A stretch of 64,000 nucleotides of DNA from Hyphomicrobiales bacterium (GTDB lineage: Bacteria; Pseudomonadota; Alphaproteobacteria; Rhizobiales; Rhizobiaceae), in assembly GCA_900470805.1 (NCBI GenBank), contig UCCA01000017.1, positions 1 to 64,000 on the forward strand, read 5' to 3'. Numbering within the stretch: position 1 is the stretch's first letter; each line of letters opens with the position of its first letter. Below are positions 9,397-17,503 of the stretch, one piece after another. The notes under the pieces are model-generated. The model saw only the letters and a list, made by a program, of their open reading frames with translations. It searched no databases and was not told where the DNA came from. A program made the translations under genes and the position numbers.

Positions 9397-9723
9397 TCAG
9401 TCGTCGAACGGAAGGTCGAGCATTTCCCGATCGTATTCAAGCCTGCCGATCTCGCGTGAGAGCAGATCGTCGTAGCCGGAAAGCAGATCGATGAGATGGG
9501 CCAGCGGCAATGGAGACGGAGCACTGCCGTCGCCGGGATGCAGCATAACCTCACCGGTTTCCATACGCTCGATGCAGTCGCGCACCGTTTCTCTTTCCTT
9601 CCTCCGCGCTTCCAACCCGGCGATGGTATTGGCGATAATCGCCTCGTCCTGGCCGGTGCCAAATACGGTGCCATGACGTTTCGATAGGCGACGGTCGTCG
9701 AAGGAAACGATATTGTCGGTCAT
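9397..9723 (-). CDS. Unknown small acidic protein of the SOS operon
   Basis: A 108-residue hydrophilic protein, predicted mostly helical (AIIANTIAGLEARRKERETV, then RDCIERM). I do not recognise the family. The start at 9723 follows a consensus AGGAGG seven bases upstream; the TGA of the preceding gene (9726-9728) lies just before it, so translation is probably coupled. Its place between a zinc-ribbon protein and SRAP, in an operon with an upstream SOS box, suggests a DNA-damage-related role, by context only. Confidence 0.75.
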   Translation of the reverse strand: MTDNIVSFDDRRLSKRHGTVFGTGQDEAIIANTIAGLEARRKERETVRDCIERMETGEVMLHPGDGSAPSPLPLAHLIDLLSGYDDLLSREIGRLEYDREMLDLPFDD

Positions 9724-9725
9724 GC

Positions 9726-9989
9726 TCAATCCTCCTCAGTGTTGGGTTTCGCAGAAATGATCAGCTGGCACCTGTCGACGCCGTCGGCAGCATTCATCCG
9801 GTTGCATCCCAAGCCTATTCGGCGGCGCAAAGTCTTTATCGGGATGGATGCACCGTGCCGCCTCACGACCGCCTGGCGATCCATCTCGTCGCCGCGGCGA
9901 CAGGTCCGACACGCGACGACGAGAACCCTGCATCTCAGCTGCCGGAGAATGATCCCATCGACCAAGGAATTATTTCTTAGTTCACTCAT
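9726..9989 (-). CDS. Small Cys-rich (zinc-ribbon-like) protein, first gene of the SOS operon
   Basis: An 87-residue basic protein. Cysteines in RCRVLVVACRTC and later single Cys residues suggest a zinc ribbon, though the spacing is irregular. It is followed by a four-gene operon (unknown protein, SRAP, dinB). The start has only a weak ribosome-binding site. The SOS box lies 133 bases upstream. I assign it as real because of the tight coupling downstream; function unknown. Confidence 0.6.
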   Translation of the reverse strand: MSELRNNSLVDGIILRQLRCRVLVVACRTCRRGDEMDRQAVVRRHGASIPIKTLRRRIGLGCNRMNAADGVDRCQLIISAKPNTEED

Positions 9990-10433
9990 CGTGGGTGCCT
10001 GCGGCGCTAAGCCCGCTACTGTTTTGATTGTCTGTTCCCATCGTCTCGCAAGTGACCGTGCTGGGACGCTGGCTAGCGGATTTCGTCGAAAACATCAGGA
10101 TTGGACCCAGATACCGATAAGGAACAAAAAAGGAACATACGCGCTTCCGGACAGAATGGAAACCCGGTTTTTTGACACAGGTCAGCGAGGGCACATAGCG
10201 AGGGCACATGGTGCCGCAAATCTTGTGATCTCGGAGCCACGAGACCGTATTCACCATCTGAAAGGGGAGACGTCCGCACGGCTGAAGCAGGTCCTGCCGT
10301 TCGAGGTTGCCGATATCGAAAACAGGCTGTCCGGCGCGGGCTGGCCTTTGGCGCTCCGCCCGAGTTCGCTAGGCAATATTCCCCCGGTGTCGCCGTCGAT
10401 CCGCCCGACCAGCCGCGCGGCGACGCAAAGGCA
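9990..10433. other. Region upstream of the SOS operon
   Basis: About 440 bases holding the SOS box at 10122-10136 and presumably the operon promoter. Open frames on both strands look like noncoding shadows. The right end abuts an IS30 transposase remnant. Confidence 0.5.
10122..10136 (-). promoter_or_regulatory. SOS box (LexA-binding site), GTTC-N7-GTTC
   Basis: Read on the minus strand this is GTTCCTTTTTTGTTC, a perfect match to the direct-repeat LexA site of Alphaproteobacteria (GTTC, seven bases, GTTC). It lies 133 bases before the first gene of the operon ending in SRAP and dinB, both known damage-response functions, which supports it as a working site. Confidence 0.8.
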
Positions 10434-10688
10434 CTCAGCCTGCATGAGCGTGAGGGGATCTCCCGCGGGCCGATTACGGGATGTTCATTACGATCCATCG
10501 CCTGCGCATTAGGTCAATCTCCCGCTACGATCAGCCGTGAAGTCCGTCGCAACGGCGGGCTTGATTGCCAAGCTGCCGCGGAAATGCTCGCAAGAGCAGC
10601 TGGCTGGCTCAGGCGCACTTACCCAAGCAAGCCACTCAGACAGGTGTTGCACGAAAGGATCTATGGCAGCCGGTACATTCAGCATTAG
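10434..10688 (+). pseudogene. IS30-family transposase remnant
   Basis: One frame encodes LSLHEREGISRG, then LRSIACALGQSPATISREVR, then RNGG. This is the N-terminal helix-turn-helix of IS30-type transposases (usual form SLRAIARxLGRSPSTISREIRRNGG). It ends at a TAG after about 84 codons; the DDE catalytic domain is absent and no terminal repeats were found. It marks an old insertion next to the damage-response genes. Confidence 0.75.
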
Positions 10689-10789
10689 ACCGTCAAGCCG
10701 TCTCACGCATGGTGATCACAGCGAAATGGTCGCTAGGACTTAAATGGCGGCCCGGTAGTCGCGTGATGGTGGATTCGATTGGCAGCGGT

Positions 10790-11119
10790 TTATCTCCCAA
10801 CCTGGGCGGGCAGATCGCCGACAACACCGCGCGTGGGAAGGTTCGAGCGCGCAGCAAGCACGTCTGCCTCCAATACCCAAACTTTGCCGTCAACCTCGTC
10901 GCCGCGCCGGATCGCGGCGCTGGCCAGATCACGATAGAATTCGGCATGACGGACGAGACGACGGAGCGACGCCTCCTGCGGATTGGCCGTCGCCATCATC
11001 GCCTCCCGGGTTACGATGACCATCCAGACTGTGTGGCCGTCGGTCAAGGCTAACTGCCCATTGTCGAAATAGAGGAATGGGGAGGGCTCGCAAAGTTTGA
11101 AATCTTGATGGTCTTCCAT
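10790..11119 (-). CDS. Unknown 109-residue protein coupled to ku
   Basis: A soluble protein with an acidic N-terminal part and a helical, charged middle (LRRLVRHAEFYRDLASAAIR). No family recognised. Its ATG shares a base with the ku stop codon (TGATG), a standard arrangement for translational coupling, so it is a real gene and the third member of the ku operon. A role in end joining is inferred from position alone. Confidence 0.7.
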   Translation of the reverse strand: MEDHQDFKLCEPSPFLYFDNGQLALTDGHTVWMVIVTREAMMATANPQEASLRRLVRHAEFYRDLASAAIRRGDEVDGKVWVLEADVLAARSNLPTRGVVGDLPAQVGR

Positions 11120-11928
11120 CAGCCTGCCTTCTTGCTCTTGAGTTCGGCTGCAACCGACTTCTTCAGAGCATCCATGATGTTGACAACGTTGGACTTGGGT
11201 GCCGTGTCGCCCCCGGATTTCGAAGACTTCCTTGCAGGCTTCAGAGCCTTTTTCTTGTCATCGATTAGCTTCAGCAATGCGTTCTGGATGGGGTCACCGA
11301 CCATGTCCGGCGACCATCGCTTTGTCTGCTGCTTGATAAGCTTCTGGACGAGCGGCACGAGATCGGGATCTGAATCATCATCGATGTCTTCGAAGTAAGC
11401 CGCTTCCGGGCGCACTTCGTCGCCGAACCGCAGTGTCCAGAGCACGGTGCCTTCGCCACGCGGCTCTAGGACCACGGCTCGCTCGCGGCGCCCCATGACT
11501 AGCTTGGACACGCCAACCACGTTGTCCGACTTCATGGCATCCCTGATGACCGCGAACGCTTCGTTGCCGACCGCGTCGTCTGGCATGAGATAATGGGGCT
11601 TCTCGAGGTAGACCCATTCGATGCTATCGGCGGGGACGAACTTGTTGATGTCGATTGTTTTGACGGTGTCGAGCTGGACAGCGTCGAGATCGTCGTCCGT
11701 CAGAATGATGTAGTCGTCTTCCCCACGAGCATATCCCTTGGCCTCGTTACCGTCCTTAACGGGCTTCCCCGTCACGGAGTCGATATATTGGGAAACGACG
11801 CGGTTGCCAGTCTGGCGGTTCAACGTGTGGAACCTGACCTTCTCGCTCTCGCTCGTGGCCGGGGTCATCGAGACCGGGCAGGTGACCAAAGAGAGCTTGA
11901 GGTAGCCTTTCCAGTAATAGGGCGCCAT
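11119..11928 (-). CDS. ku: Ku-family DNA end-binding protein
   Basis: A 269-residue bacterial Ku protein (Ku bridge/core region from WKGYLKLSLVTCPVSM through KLIKQQTKRWSPDMV), with the family's Lys-rich C-terminal extension (KKALKPARKSSKS; ends ELKSKKAG). Bacterial Ku binds double-strand ends and recruits ligase LigD for nonhomologous end joining; no ligD lies in this window. It is the second of two tandem ku genes, 15 bases after the first. Confidence 0.93.
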   Translation of the reverse strand: MAPYYWKGYLKLSLVTCPVSMTPATSESEKVRFHTLNRQTGNRVVSQYIDSVTGKPVKDGNEAKGYARGEDDYIILTDDDLDAVQLDTVKTIDINKFVPADSIEWVYLEKPHYLMPDDAVGNEAFAVIRDAMKSDNVVGVSKLVMGRRERAVVLEPRGEGTVLWTLRFGDEVRPEAAYFEDIDDDSDPDLVPLVQKLIKQQTKRWSPDMVGDPIQNALLKLIDDKKKALKPARKSSKSGGDTAPKSNVVNIMDALKKSVAAELKSKKAG

Positions 11929-11943
11929 CGTCGTTCTCCTTAG

Positions 11944-12849
11944 CTAGCCTTGCGCTGCGGGGGAAGCTTTGGAGGAGGCGGCCTTGGCGGCCGCCCCGCG
12001 CCCGGCACGCGGTCGACCGCCGCCAGTATTTGCATTGGCCGCAATGCGTTTCGGCGCGTCGGCAGCGGCCTTCAACATGCCAGCGCTCTCGCGAAGGGCG
12101 GCAAGCAGGTCGTTCGGCTTCGACACCTCGACCTTCTTCTGTTTCGGCAGTGCCTTGCCTTCGATCTTGGCTTTCACAAGCTCAGCGAGGGCGGCCTCAT
12201 AGCTGTCGTCGAACGTGGCGGGATCAAACTCGCCCTTCTTCGTGGAAATAATGTGCTTGGCCAGATCGAGCATTTCGCCCTCGATCTTAAGCTTGGGCAT
12301 CTCCTCAAACGCTTTCGCAGACGAGCGTACTTCGTAGTCATAGTTGAGCGTCGTAGCGATCAGACCTTTTCCATGGGGGCGTATCAGCACCGTCCGCATC
12401 CGGCGAAACAAGACAGTGCGAGCGATCGCGGCAACCTTCGATTTCCGCATCCCGTCGCGCAGCGCCGAGAACGCGTCGGCGCCCATTTTGTCAGGGGTCA
12501 GGTAATAGGGTTTGTCGAAGTAGACATCGTCGATGTCCGTGCAGGGAATGAAAGCCTCAATCTCCAACGTCTTGTTGCTCTCGGGGATCGTTGCCGCGAC
12601 TTCTTCCGGATCGACGATGATGTACTGGCCATTTTCGATCTCGAAGCCCTTGGTCTGCGCTTCCTTCGGTACCGCATCCTCAGTCTCGCTGTCGATGAAG
12701 ATGCGATTAACCCGGTGGCCTGTGGCTTTGTTAATTGTGTTGAACGTGATGCGGTCGGACGTTGATGCGGCGGTGTACAAGGCGACACCTGCGGACACCT
12801 CACCGAATTTTATGAAGCCCTTCCACTGTGCACGCTGTCCTAAGGCCAT
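11944..12849 (-). CDS. ku: Ku-family DNA end-binding protein (second copy, upstream)
   Basis: A 301-residue Ku. It has the usual opening (QWKGFIKFGEVSAGVALYTA) and core, then a long basic Ala/Gly/Arg tail (about residues 265-301) suited to DNA contact. The two tandem Ku proteins are clearly divergent. In Sinorhizobium meliloti several ku genes exist and some products act as heterodimers; a Ku heterodimer here is inferred from the arrangement. The gene starts the ku operon. Confidence 0.93.
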   Translation of the reverse strand: MALGQRAQWKGFIKFGEVSAGVALYTAASTSDRITFNTINKATGHRVNRIFIDSETEDAVPKEAQTKGFEIENGQYIIVDPEEVAATIPESNKTLEIEAFIPCTDIDDVYFDKPYYLTPDKMGADAFSALRDGMRKSKVAAIARTVLFRRMRTVLIRPHGKGLIATTLNYDYEVRSSAKAFEEMPKLKIEGEMLDLAKHIISTKKGEFDPATFDDSYEAALAELVKAKIEGKALPKQKKVEVSKPNDLLAALRESAGMLKAAADAPKRIAANANTGGGRPRAGRGAAAKAASSKASPAAQG

Positions 12850-12980
12850 GACGCTTACTCCGAATCACTACGCTGCGACTCAAAGACGCGTGAGAGTGAT
12901 TCGTTCCGACTCGAAACGAATCATTTTTCAATGGGTTACGGAATCTTCCTCGCAGAGAGATTCCACATTGTTTGGCTCCG

Positions 12981-13252
12981 CTAGTCGGAAGATATCGCGC
13001 TACACCACGGTTTGCCTTCATCATCTGACAGGTCGCGCGTTTCCATCGCGAGGTCGTGAAGCGCCCGCCTTTCGTCCGAGCGAACCGTGCGGAAAGAATG
13101 ACGCGCAGGAAAGCCGCTCGAGCAATCTCTTTTTTCGATGCTTTCGGGTGACGCTGCTTGACCGCATCGATCAAGGAATCCATCCCGGGCACGGCAAGAT
13201 CCTTGATGGAACTGGCAATCTCTTCCATCTCGCGAAGCTTCTTCTTCCTCAT
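12981..13252 (-). pseudogene. Small conserved rhizobial protein, probable frameshift
   Basis: The frame from 13252 encodes MRKKKLREMEEIASSIKDLA, then VPGMDSLIDAVKQRHPKAS and EIARAAFLRVI, which looks like good coding sequence. It then becomes improbable, while the neighbouring frame continues with SDERRALHDLAMETRDLSDD and EGKPW before a stop at 12981. Joined, they give one 89-90-residue protein. The shift falls near 13095-13115. It may be a true mutation or a base-calling error. Function unknown. Confidence 0.6.
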
Positions 13253-13458
13253 GCCGCCTCCCTGTGCGAGCCGGCATCATCCCACATCTAAACTAGTGTT
13301 CTGTGACGGAGCCACGTGTCGTGGCATGCAGGCTGGGATGATGCTGGAGGACATCAATATTGGAGATCGCAGCGTTAACGACGACCTCAGAGAGCAGTTT
13401 CGGCCTGCGGGCCGCGGACTGGTTTCGGCGCCGTTCCTCTCAAGGATTTGACTTCGCC

Positions 13459-13581
13459 ATGTCAAATTTAGTGGTGTTTCCGCGAGATAAGCATAGATTT
13501 CGTACATCGGTCTCAGTATCTGAGGGTAGTGACCGCTTGGAAGTGCACTTCGCCTGCCGTTTTGACGGAGAAGCACTATGA
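13459..13581 (+). CDS. Small protein of unknown function (40 residues)
   Basis: MSNLVVFPRDKHRFRTSVSV and 20 more residues. No family is recognised. Support comes mainly from its stop codon overlapping the start of the next frame (ATGA), which repeats between the second and third frames. The longer open frame to 13360 has no better start. Low confidence. Confidence 0.4.
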   Translation: MSNLVVFPRDKHRFRTSVSVSEGSDRLEVHFACRFDGEAL

Positions 13582-13802
13582 TGTTGCAGTCCCTCACCTC
13601 ATTGTCAGATGACGAAATTGAATCCGTGACGTATTCCGTCCGCGAAGGGTGTAGGCTCCGGCATTGTGAGATCGATAACCTAGAGGGTGGTCGCGCCCTG
13701 ACTGCCTCCATTGATCTTGTCCAGTCGAAACATAACGCGGAGTGTCTGGCGGCGAAGATATCCCATCGCCTCGATTCTTCTCCGGACACTCACGCAGGAT
13801 GA
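13578..13802 (+). CDS. Small protein of unknown function (74 residues)
   Basis: An acidic, helical N-terminal part (LTSLSDDEIESVTYSVREGC) then HCEIDNLEGGRALTASIDLV. The composition is that of a real rhizobial small protein. It overlaps its upstream and downstream neighbours by ATGA. Two start codons in a row (ATGATG) are available at 13578 and 13581. Function unknown. Confidence 0.5.
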   Translation: MMLQSLTSLSDDEIESVTYSVREGCRLRHCEIDNLEGGRALTASIDLVQSKHNAECLAAKISHRLDSSPDTHAG

Positions 13803-13957
13803 ATGGGCGACAATCCATTACCAGCGCCGAGCGTCGCCAGCGTCTCCGAACCCATCAGATTGCCGCCGCTTTCATCGCGGCCCAACGTGCAACACGCGGG
13901 GAAAGCCCGCGCGCCCTGGGGGTCGCCACGCATGGCGAGCGAAGAGTCCAGCTTTAA
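13799..13957 (+). CDS. Possible small protein, third of a coupled trio
   Basis: A 52-residue Arg/Ala-rich frame (MNGRQSITSAERRQRLRTHQ, then IAAAFIAAQRAT) whose ATG overlaps the preceding stop (ATGA). Predicted helical. No family recognised; reported chiefly because of the overlap pattern. Confidence 0.35.
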   Translation: MNGRQSITSAERRQRLRTHQIAAAFIAAQRATRGESPRALGVATHGERRVQL

Positions 13958-13974
13958 CGACAGCGAGAATAGTC

Positions 13975-14211
13975 ATGGCCAAGGCAGATGAGCAGGACTT
14001 TCGAATGATGTCGCGGGCGGTCCAAAGGTGGTATCGCTTTTACGAGGTCAATCCCACAAACAAGGCGTCGACGGTTCTCTGTTCCGCGGCAATCGAGCTG
14101 TTCAATGGCGGATGTCGCTCGAGCGACGACATGGCGACGACCTTGATTGCAAGTTACGTCGGTCTGGCTGCCACCTGGGTTAATGCACCGTCGTCGCAGG
14201 CAGTACATTAG
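13975..14211 (+). CDS. Small protein of unknown function (78 residues)
   Basis: MAKADEQDFRMMSRAVQRWY, RFYEVNPTNKASTVLCSAAI and a helical C-terminal half. A soluble, helix-rich small protein. The start at 13975 has a GAG-type site upstream. It follows the coupled trio by 18 bases on the same strand and may share its transcript. No function known to me. Confidence 0.55.
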   Translation: MAKADEQDFRMMSRAVQRWYRFYEVNPTNKASTVLCSAAIELFNGGCRSSDDMATTLIASYVGLAATWVNAPSSQAVH

Positions 14212-14349
14212 GTTCTGCGCGCGACGAAGGACGAGTTATACCAAGGCGGTTGGAGATCGCGAACGATAATAGCTGTGTCGTCAGCAGCGGACGACATGAG
14301 GAACTTCGGGCAGTGACACAGGTTCTCCATTCATCACGGAGGACAAGAC

Positions 14350-14676
14350 ATGCGCATCACAGACATCCACATTGGCAACACGATCGACGGCCTGCTTACC
14401 GTCGAGTTTCGCGGCGAGGGCGGTGAAATTGTTTCCGTCCGTATGGCGTCCGATGGTTCACTCGACGGGGATGCCGCCGTTCGACACGCAAAGGCGGTCT
14501 TGGTTCAGGTGGCCGCGTTCGGCAACGGCGGCGACAACAACCTCGACGTCGAGAGCGATGAAGCTAAGGCAGCGCCTTCTTCCGCTGCTGTAGAAACTGA
14601 AGAGAATGAAGAAGCGGTCACGGGTAATCCGTCATCCGGCACGAGCAATCTTCCGCAAACGTCGTCTTTTTCGTAG
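14350..14676 (+). CDS. Small acidic protein of unknown function
   Basis: A 108-residue protein: an ordered N-terminal part (MRITDIHIGNTIDGLLTVEF, about 65 residues) and a disordered Glu/Ser/Pro tail. The ribosome-binding site GGAGG lies seven bases before the ATG at 14350, so it is a well-supported gene. Similar short proteins are common in Rhizobium, without known function. Confidence 0.75.
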   Translation: MRITDIHIGNTIDGLLTVEFRGEGGEIVSVRMASDGSLDGDAAVRHAKAVLVQVAAFGNGGDNNLDVESDEAKAAPSSAAVETEENEEAVTGNPSSGTSNLPQTSSFS

Positions 14677-14685
14677 CGGTGTCGG

Positions 14686-14912
14686 CTATTCGGCCGCTAC
14701 CCACATACGTGAGAGATGCAGGCCGTGGACCTGTTCGATTAGTTCGAAGTCATCGAGCATCGCATGTTGGTCCGTGCCAAGGAGTGCGAGCGTCCAGTAG
14801 ACCGGATCCCCGCCGAATACGGTGGAAATCTGCACCACCGTCGGCCTTCCGTCGAAATGCGTTGCGACCGCGCCCAGTAGAATGCGTCAGGAACCAAACT
14901 CGTAATGCTCAT
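14686..14912 (-). pseudogene. Small rhizobial protein broken by a frameshift
   Basis: From the ATG at 14912 one frame gives MSITSLVPDAFYWARSQ. The next frame gives LLGAVATHFDGRPTVVQIST, VFGGDPVYWTLALLGTDQHA and MLDDFELIEQVHGLHLSRMW, ending at 14686. The total of 227 bases is one short of a whole number of codons, so a single missing base near 14878 would restore a 75-residue protein. Function unknown. No single open frame covers it. Confidence 0.6.
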
Positions 14913-15628
14913 GACGCCACCCCACCCTACGGGGCGGACAGTATCAGCAATTGCGAAAATGGACATATCTCATTTTTCTGCTGTTCGCTCAACGAACCCA
15001 ACGCGCCTCAGAGATTACGGTATCCGTTTGGCTTAGCCGCCCCGGAGCCATTAGGCGATCTTGACCGTTCGCCGAGGTGCGATACGTTTAAGTCATCGTG
15101 TCGAACCTACTGACCACGGATGTACTGGCAGTCGGCGACGAGAGAAGTTGAGAAAGGTCGGCTCGGTGAAGGGGCCGACCTTTTTCATTTGATCCCTCGA
15201 ACAACGAGTGCGTGGTGATTTACGGAAGTCAGGCCCTAGGTCCTGATCTCCTGGCGGTAGCTGCTGCCCGATTGCCCCGCAAGCTGTGAGGCTTCGTACT
15301 GGTCTAAGCTTGTCCCGTTCTTTCTAACTGTTCTTCAACGTCTTGCGAACCAAAGCAAGACCACAGGTTACCAGCAAAATAATCGACGAAAATCAGATGG
15401 CCTATGAAGGCAATGCAAATTGTATTCGACAATGTTGAGTGGACGGGAGCCGTCAGTTCCCGCGATGAGGTCATAACGCTCGACGCATTCGCCGATCAGA
15501 AAACCGGGATCCTTGCCGGCGAGGAATATTGCGGAGAACGTGGATGCAATGATCGCGAGCCGGGTCCCCGGATCGGTCGGCAGGTGAGGTCCGAGGTGAG
15601 CGCCAACCCGCCAGATTGATGGGCGCGG
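14913..15628. other. Long region with an orphan terminator, no supported protein gene
   Basis: About 715 bases. The only firm element is the terminator at 15153-15185. The + frame at 15404-15619 has no family resemblance and is not accepted. A small RNA ending at the terminator is possible. Confidence 0.5.
15153..15185 (+). terminator. Rho-independent terminator without an adjacent protein gene
   Basis: A perfect 10-bp stem AAAGGTCGGC / GCCGACCTTT with an 11-base loop and a T run (TTTTT). No + strand protein gene ends nearby, so it may terminate a small RNA starting within the preceding 100-250 bases. Confidence 0.75.
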
Positions 15629-15859
15629 TCACTCCAAGCTGCCGATATAGGTGAGCACAGGCGTTCCAGCTGCACTCTCCTCGCGGACGAGGCGCAGTCG
15701 CTCAAGATCGGAAATAACGCGACGCGAGAGGCGACGGTCGCCGACCAGCCACGTGCTACCGACTTTTCGCTGGCGACGGAAATGTCGGATTGCGGTGACC
15801 GCGTCTCGCTGCGTCCTCGTCAACGCGATCCCGGCCTTCTCCTTGCTTTCGATGCTCAT
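15629..15859 (-). CDS. Small winged-helix-like protein of unknown function
   Basis: A 76-residue basic protein, with LTRTQRDAVTAIRHFRRQRK, then LVGDRRLSRRVISDLERLRL and a beta end (GTPVLTYIGSLE). The pattern of two helices and a hairpin resembles a winged helix, but no family match is claimed. GGAG precedes the ATG. It lies 25 bases downstream of the next gene, so both may be one unit. Confidence 0.55.
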   Translation of the reverse strand: MSIESKEKAGIALTRTQRDAVTAIRHFRRQRKVGSTWLVGDRRLSRRVISDLERLRLVREESAAGTPVLTYIGSLE

Positions 15860-15884
15860 GCCTGCGCTCCATGATCAAGGTGAA

Positions 15885-16046
15885 CTAAGCCGCGATACGC
15901 CTTGCCGCCCTGTCGGCAAGCTTTCGATTGTCCCCGTGTTCCTTGAGGATCATCTGGGCGTCCTCCACGGAAATTCTATACTTCTTTGCAAGCGTGACGG
16001 CGTCGTACGGTTTCTCGGACGCGGATGCGCCCTTGGCGTCAGCCAT
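15885..16046 (-). CDS. Small DUF3606-like protein
   Basis: A 53-residue protein: MADAKGASASEKPYDAVTLA, then KKYRISVEDAQMILKEHGDN. The layout (short disordered head, then a helical pair with Val-Glu-Asp-Ala) resembles DUF3606-type stress proteins of Rhizobiales; the match is loose. The start at 16046 has GGAG seven bases upstream, better than 16067. Confidence 0.6.
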   Translation of the reverse strand: MADAKGASASEKPYDAVTLAKKYRISVEDAQMILKEHGDNRKLADRAARRIAA

Positions 16047-16209
16047 GTTGGTCTCCAGTGCTTCCACGGTGATGCAGCGCTATAGTGGTCCGCTTAGGGA
16101 CGGCTCCTGCTCCACTGCATATGGGTACTCCGTGCGCGGAATTCCATAGTCGAACCTGGCACCACCGAATGTCCGGAGACATTGACGTTCGGGCTATCAT
16201 CCCTGGGAG

Positions 16210-16229
16210 GATCCCGCATAAGCGGGATC
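16210..16229 (-). terminator. Hairpin after the DUF4142 gene
   Basis: A GATCCCGC / GCGGGATC stem of 8 bp with a 4-base loop (ATAA) lies 25 bases after the stop codon. There is no T run, so it is only a probable terminator. Confidence 0.45.
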
Positions 16230-16254
16230 TCCATGTTCCGGAACTGGCGCCCAA

Positions 16255-16785
16255 CTACTTCTTGTCGAGTTCCCGCGCCATCATGTCGTGGTGCCGCAAA
16301 GCAGGGAGGGTCTTCGCGGCCCACGCCTTCAGTTCAGGGTTTTCGCCTTCTTCGGAATAGCGCTTGAAGAGATCGACTGCGTCTTCATGAGCTTCGACCT
16401 GTTCGTCGACGTATTCCTTACCGAAGTCGGCAGCTTCGAGCTTGCCGAGATCGTCGACCCGCTTCTTATCGTCCTCGGTGATTGCGGGAACGGGCGCGGC
16501 CTTGACTTTGCCGCTGTCGATAAGAGCCTTTAACTCGGCAGACGTCTTCTCGTGATCGGTGATCATCTGCTGCGCAAAGGTCTTGACCGCATCGTCGCCT
16601 TTCTGGAGCGCGAGCTTGCTGGATTCGATCTCGAATTTGTCGCTCGCCGATGCTTCCAGTACGAAGTCCTCGGTCTTCGGAGCAACGCCGAGGGCGGAGT
16701 TCACACCAGTAGCCTCGGTTGCGGATTGAGCGAAGGCCGCGGTCGCGGTCATAAAGAGGGCGGCGGTGAGGATGGTCGTTTTCAT
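16255..16785 (-). CDS. DUF4142 secreted helical protein
   Basis: A 176-residue protein with a signal peptide (MKTTILTAALFMTATAAFAQ, cleaved after AFA). The mature part is a ferritin-like four-helix DUF4142 domain: DFVLEASASDKFEIESSKLA, FAQQMITDHEKTSAELKAL, YVDEQVEAHEDAVDLFKRYS and WAAKTLPALRHHDMMAREL. Such proteins sit in the periplasm or outer membrane and are associated with stress; the biochemical role is unknown. The start at 16785 is fixed by AGGAG seven bases upstream; the frame extends far beyond but without a signal peptide. Confidence 0.85.
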   Translation of the reverse strand: MKTTILTAALFMTATAAFAQSATEATGVNSALGVAPKTEDFVLEASASDKFEIESSKLALQKGDDAVKTFAQQMITDHEKTSAELKALIDSGKVKAAPVPAITEDDKKRVDDLGKLEAADFGKEYVDEQVEAHEDAVDLFKRYSEEGENPELKAWAAKTLPALRHHDMMARELDKK

Positions 16786-16918
16786 TGGCAGCTCCTGTTG
16801 ATCCCCGAAAACCTTCGCCAATCCAATTGGTTCCGTTCCCAGGTGCCACAGGAAAAAGAGGCGAGGGAACCTCGGCCTTCCACTGATGTTTGCTTTTTGG
16901 AAAACAAAGGAGACGAGA

Positions 16919-17392
16919 GTGGACATTGATGACTTTGCGGGCAAGACACCCGAGTTCATCCTGGAAGACTTCTTCTCGGGCACGTTATGGGGATGGGGCG
17001 TCACCCTCGGCCGGATGGGAGGCTTACAGAACCGATTTACCATCAAGGCCGAAGGTCGCTGGGAACCGTCTGCAAACACCCTTTCGCTGAAAGAAGTCTA
17101 CACATTCGATGATGGTCACCAGGACTTTCTCACTTGGACGATCATTAAACGTGGCGAGGCCGAGTACGAGGGCCGTGAAACCCTGATAGATGGCAAGGCG
17201 ACGGGCGAGCAATCTGGAAATGCCTTCCGCTGGCAATATACCCGTGAGATGCCGGCCGCGGATGGCTCCAAAACGAAGTTTGGTTTTGACGACTGGTTCT
17301 TCTTGCACGACTCCGATCACATGACAGCACATGCATCGCTAACAAAGCTTGGTGTTGAGTTCGCGACCGTGAACGCCTTCTACGAGCGCTAG
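16919..17392 (+). CDS. DUF3833-family protein
   Basis: A 157-residue protein. Its features fit DUF3833, a lipocalin-like family of unknown function: FFSGTLWGWGVTLGRMGGLQ, the acidic LKEVYTFDDG, GNAFRWQYTREMP and FGFDDWFFLHDSDHM. There is no signal sequence, unlike the lipoprotein members. The GTG at 16919 has AGGAG six bases upstream and is preferred over an ATG at 16886. It diverges from the DUF4142 gene. Confidence 0.75.
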   Translation: MDIDDFAGKTPEFILEDFFSGTLWGWGVTLGRMGGLQNRFTIKAEGRWEPSANTLSLKEVYTFDDGHQDFLTWTIIKRGEAEYEGRETLIDGKATGEQSGNAFRWQYTREMPAADGSKTKFGFDDWFFLHDSDHMTAHASLTKLGVEFATVNAFYER

Positions 17393-17503
17393 CACTCATT
17401 CGAAGTGGTCGAGGTCGTCGCCGAACCGCCGGCGAAACACGATACCGGACATTCCTGAGAAACAATAGAAGTGTGAAGCCGACCTCGGTCGTCGCGGGGC
17501 GTT

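Noticed and set aside
15404..15619. 71-residue + strand frame (MKAMQIVFDNVEW...)
   Set aside because: No family, no ribosome-binding site and coding-like pieces in two frames; too weak to call a gene.
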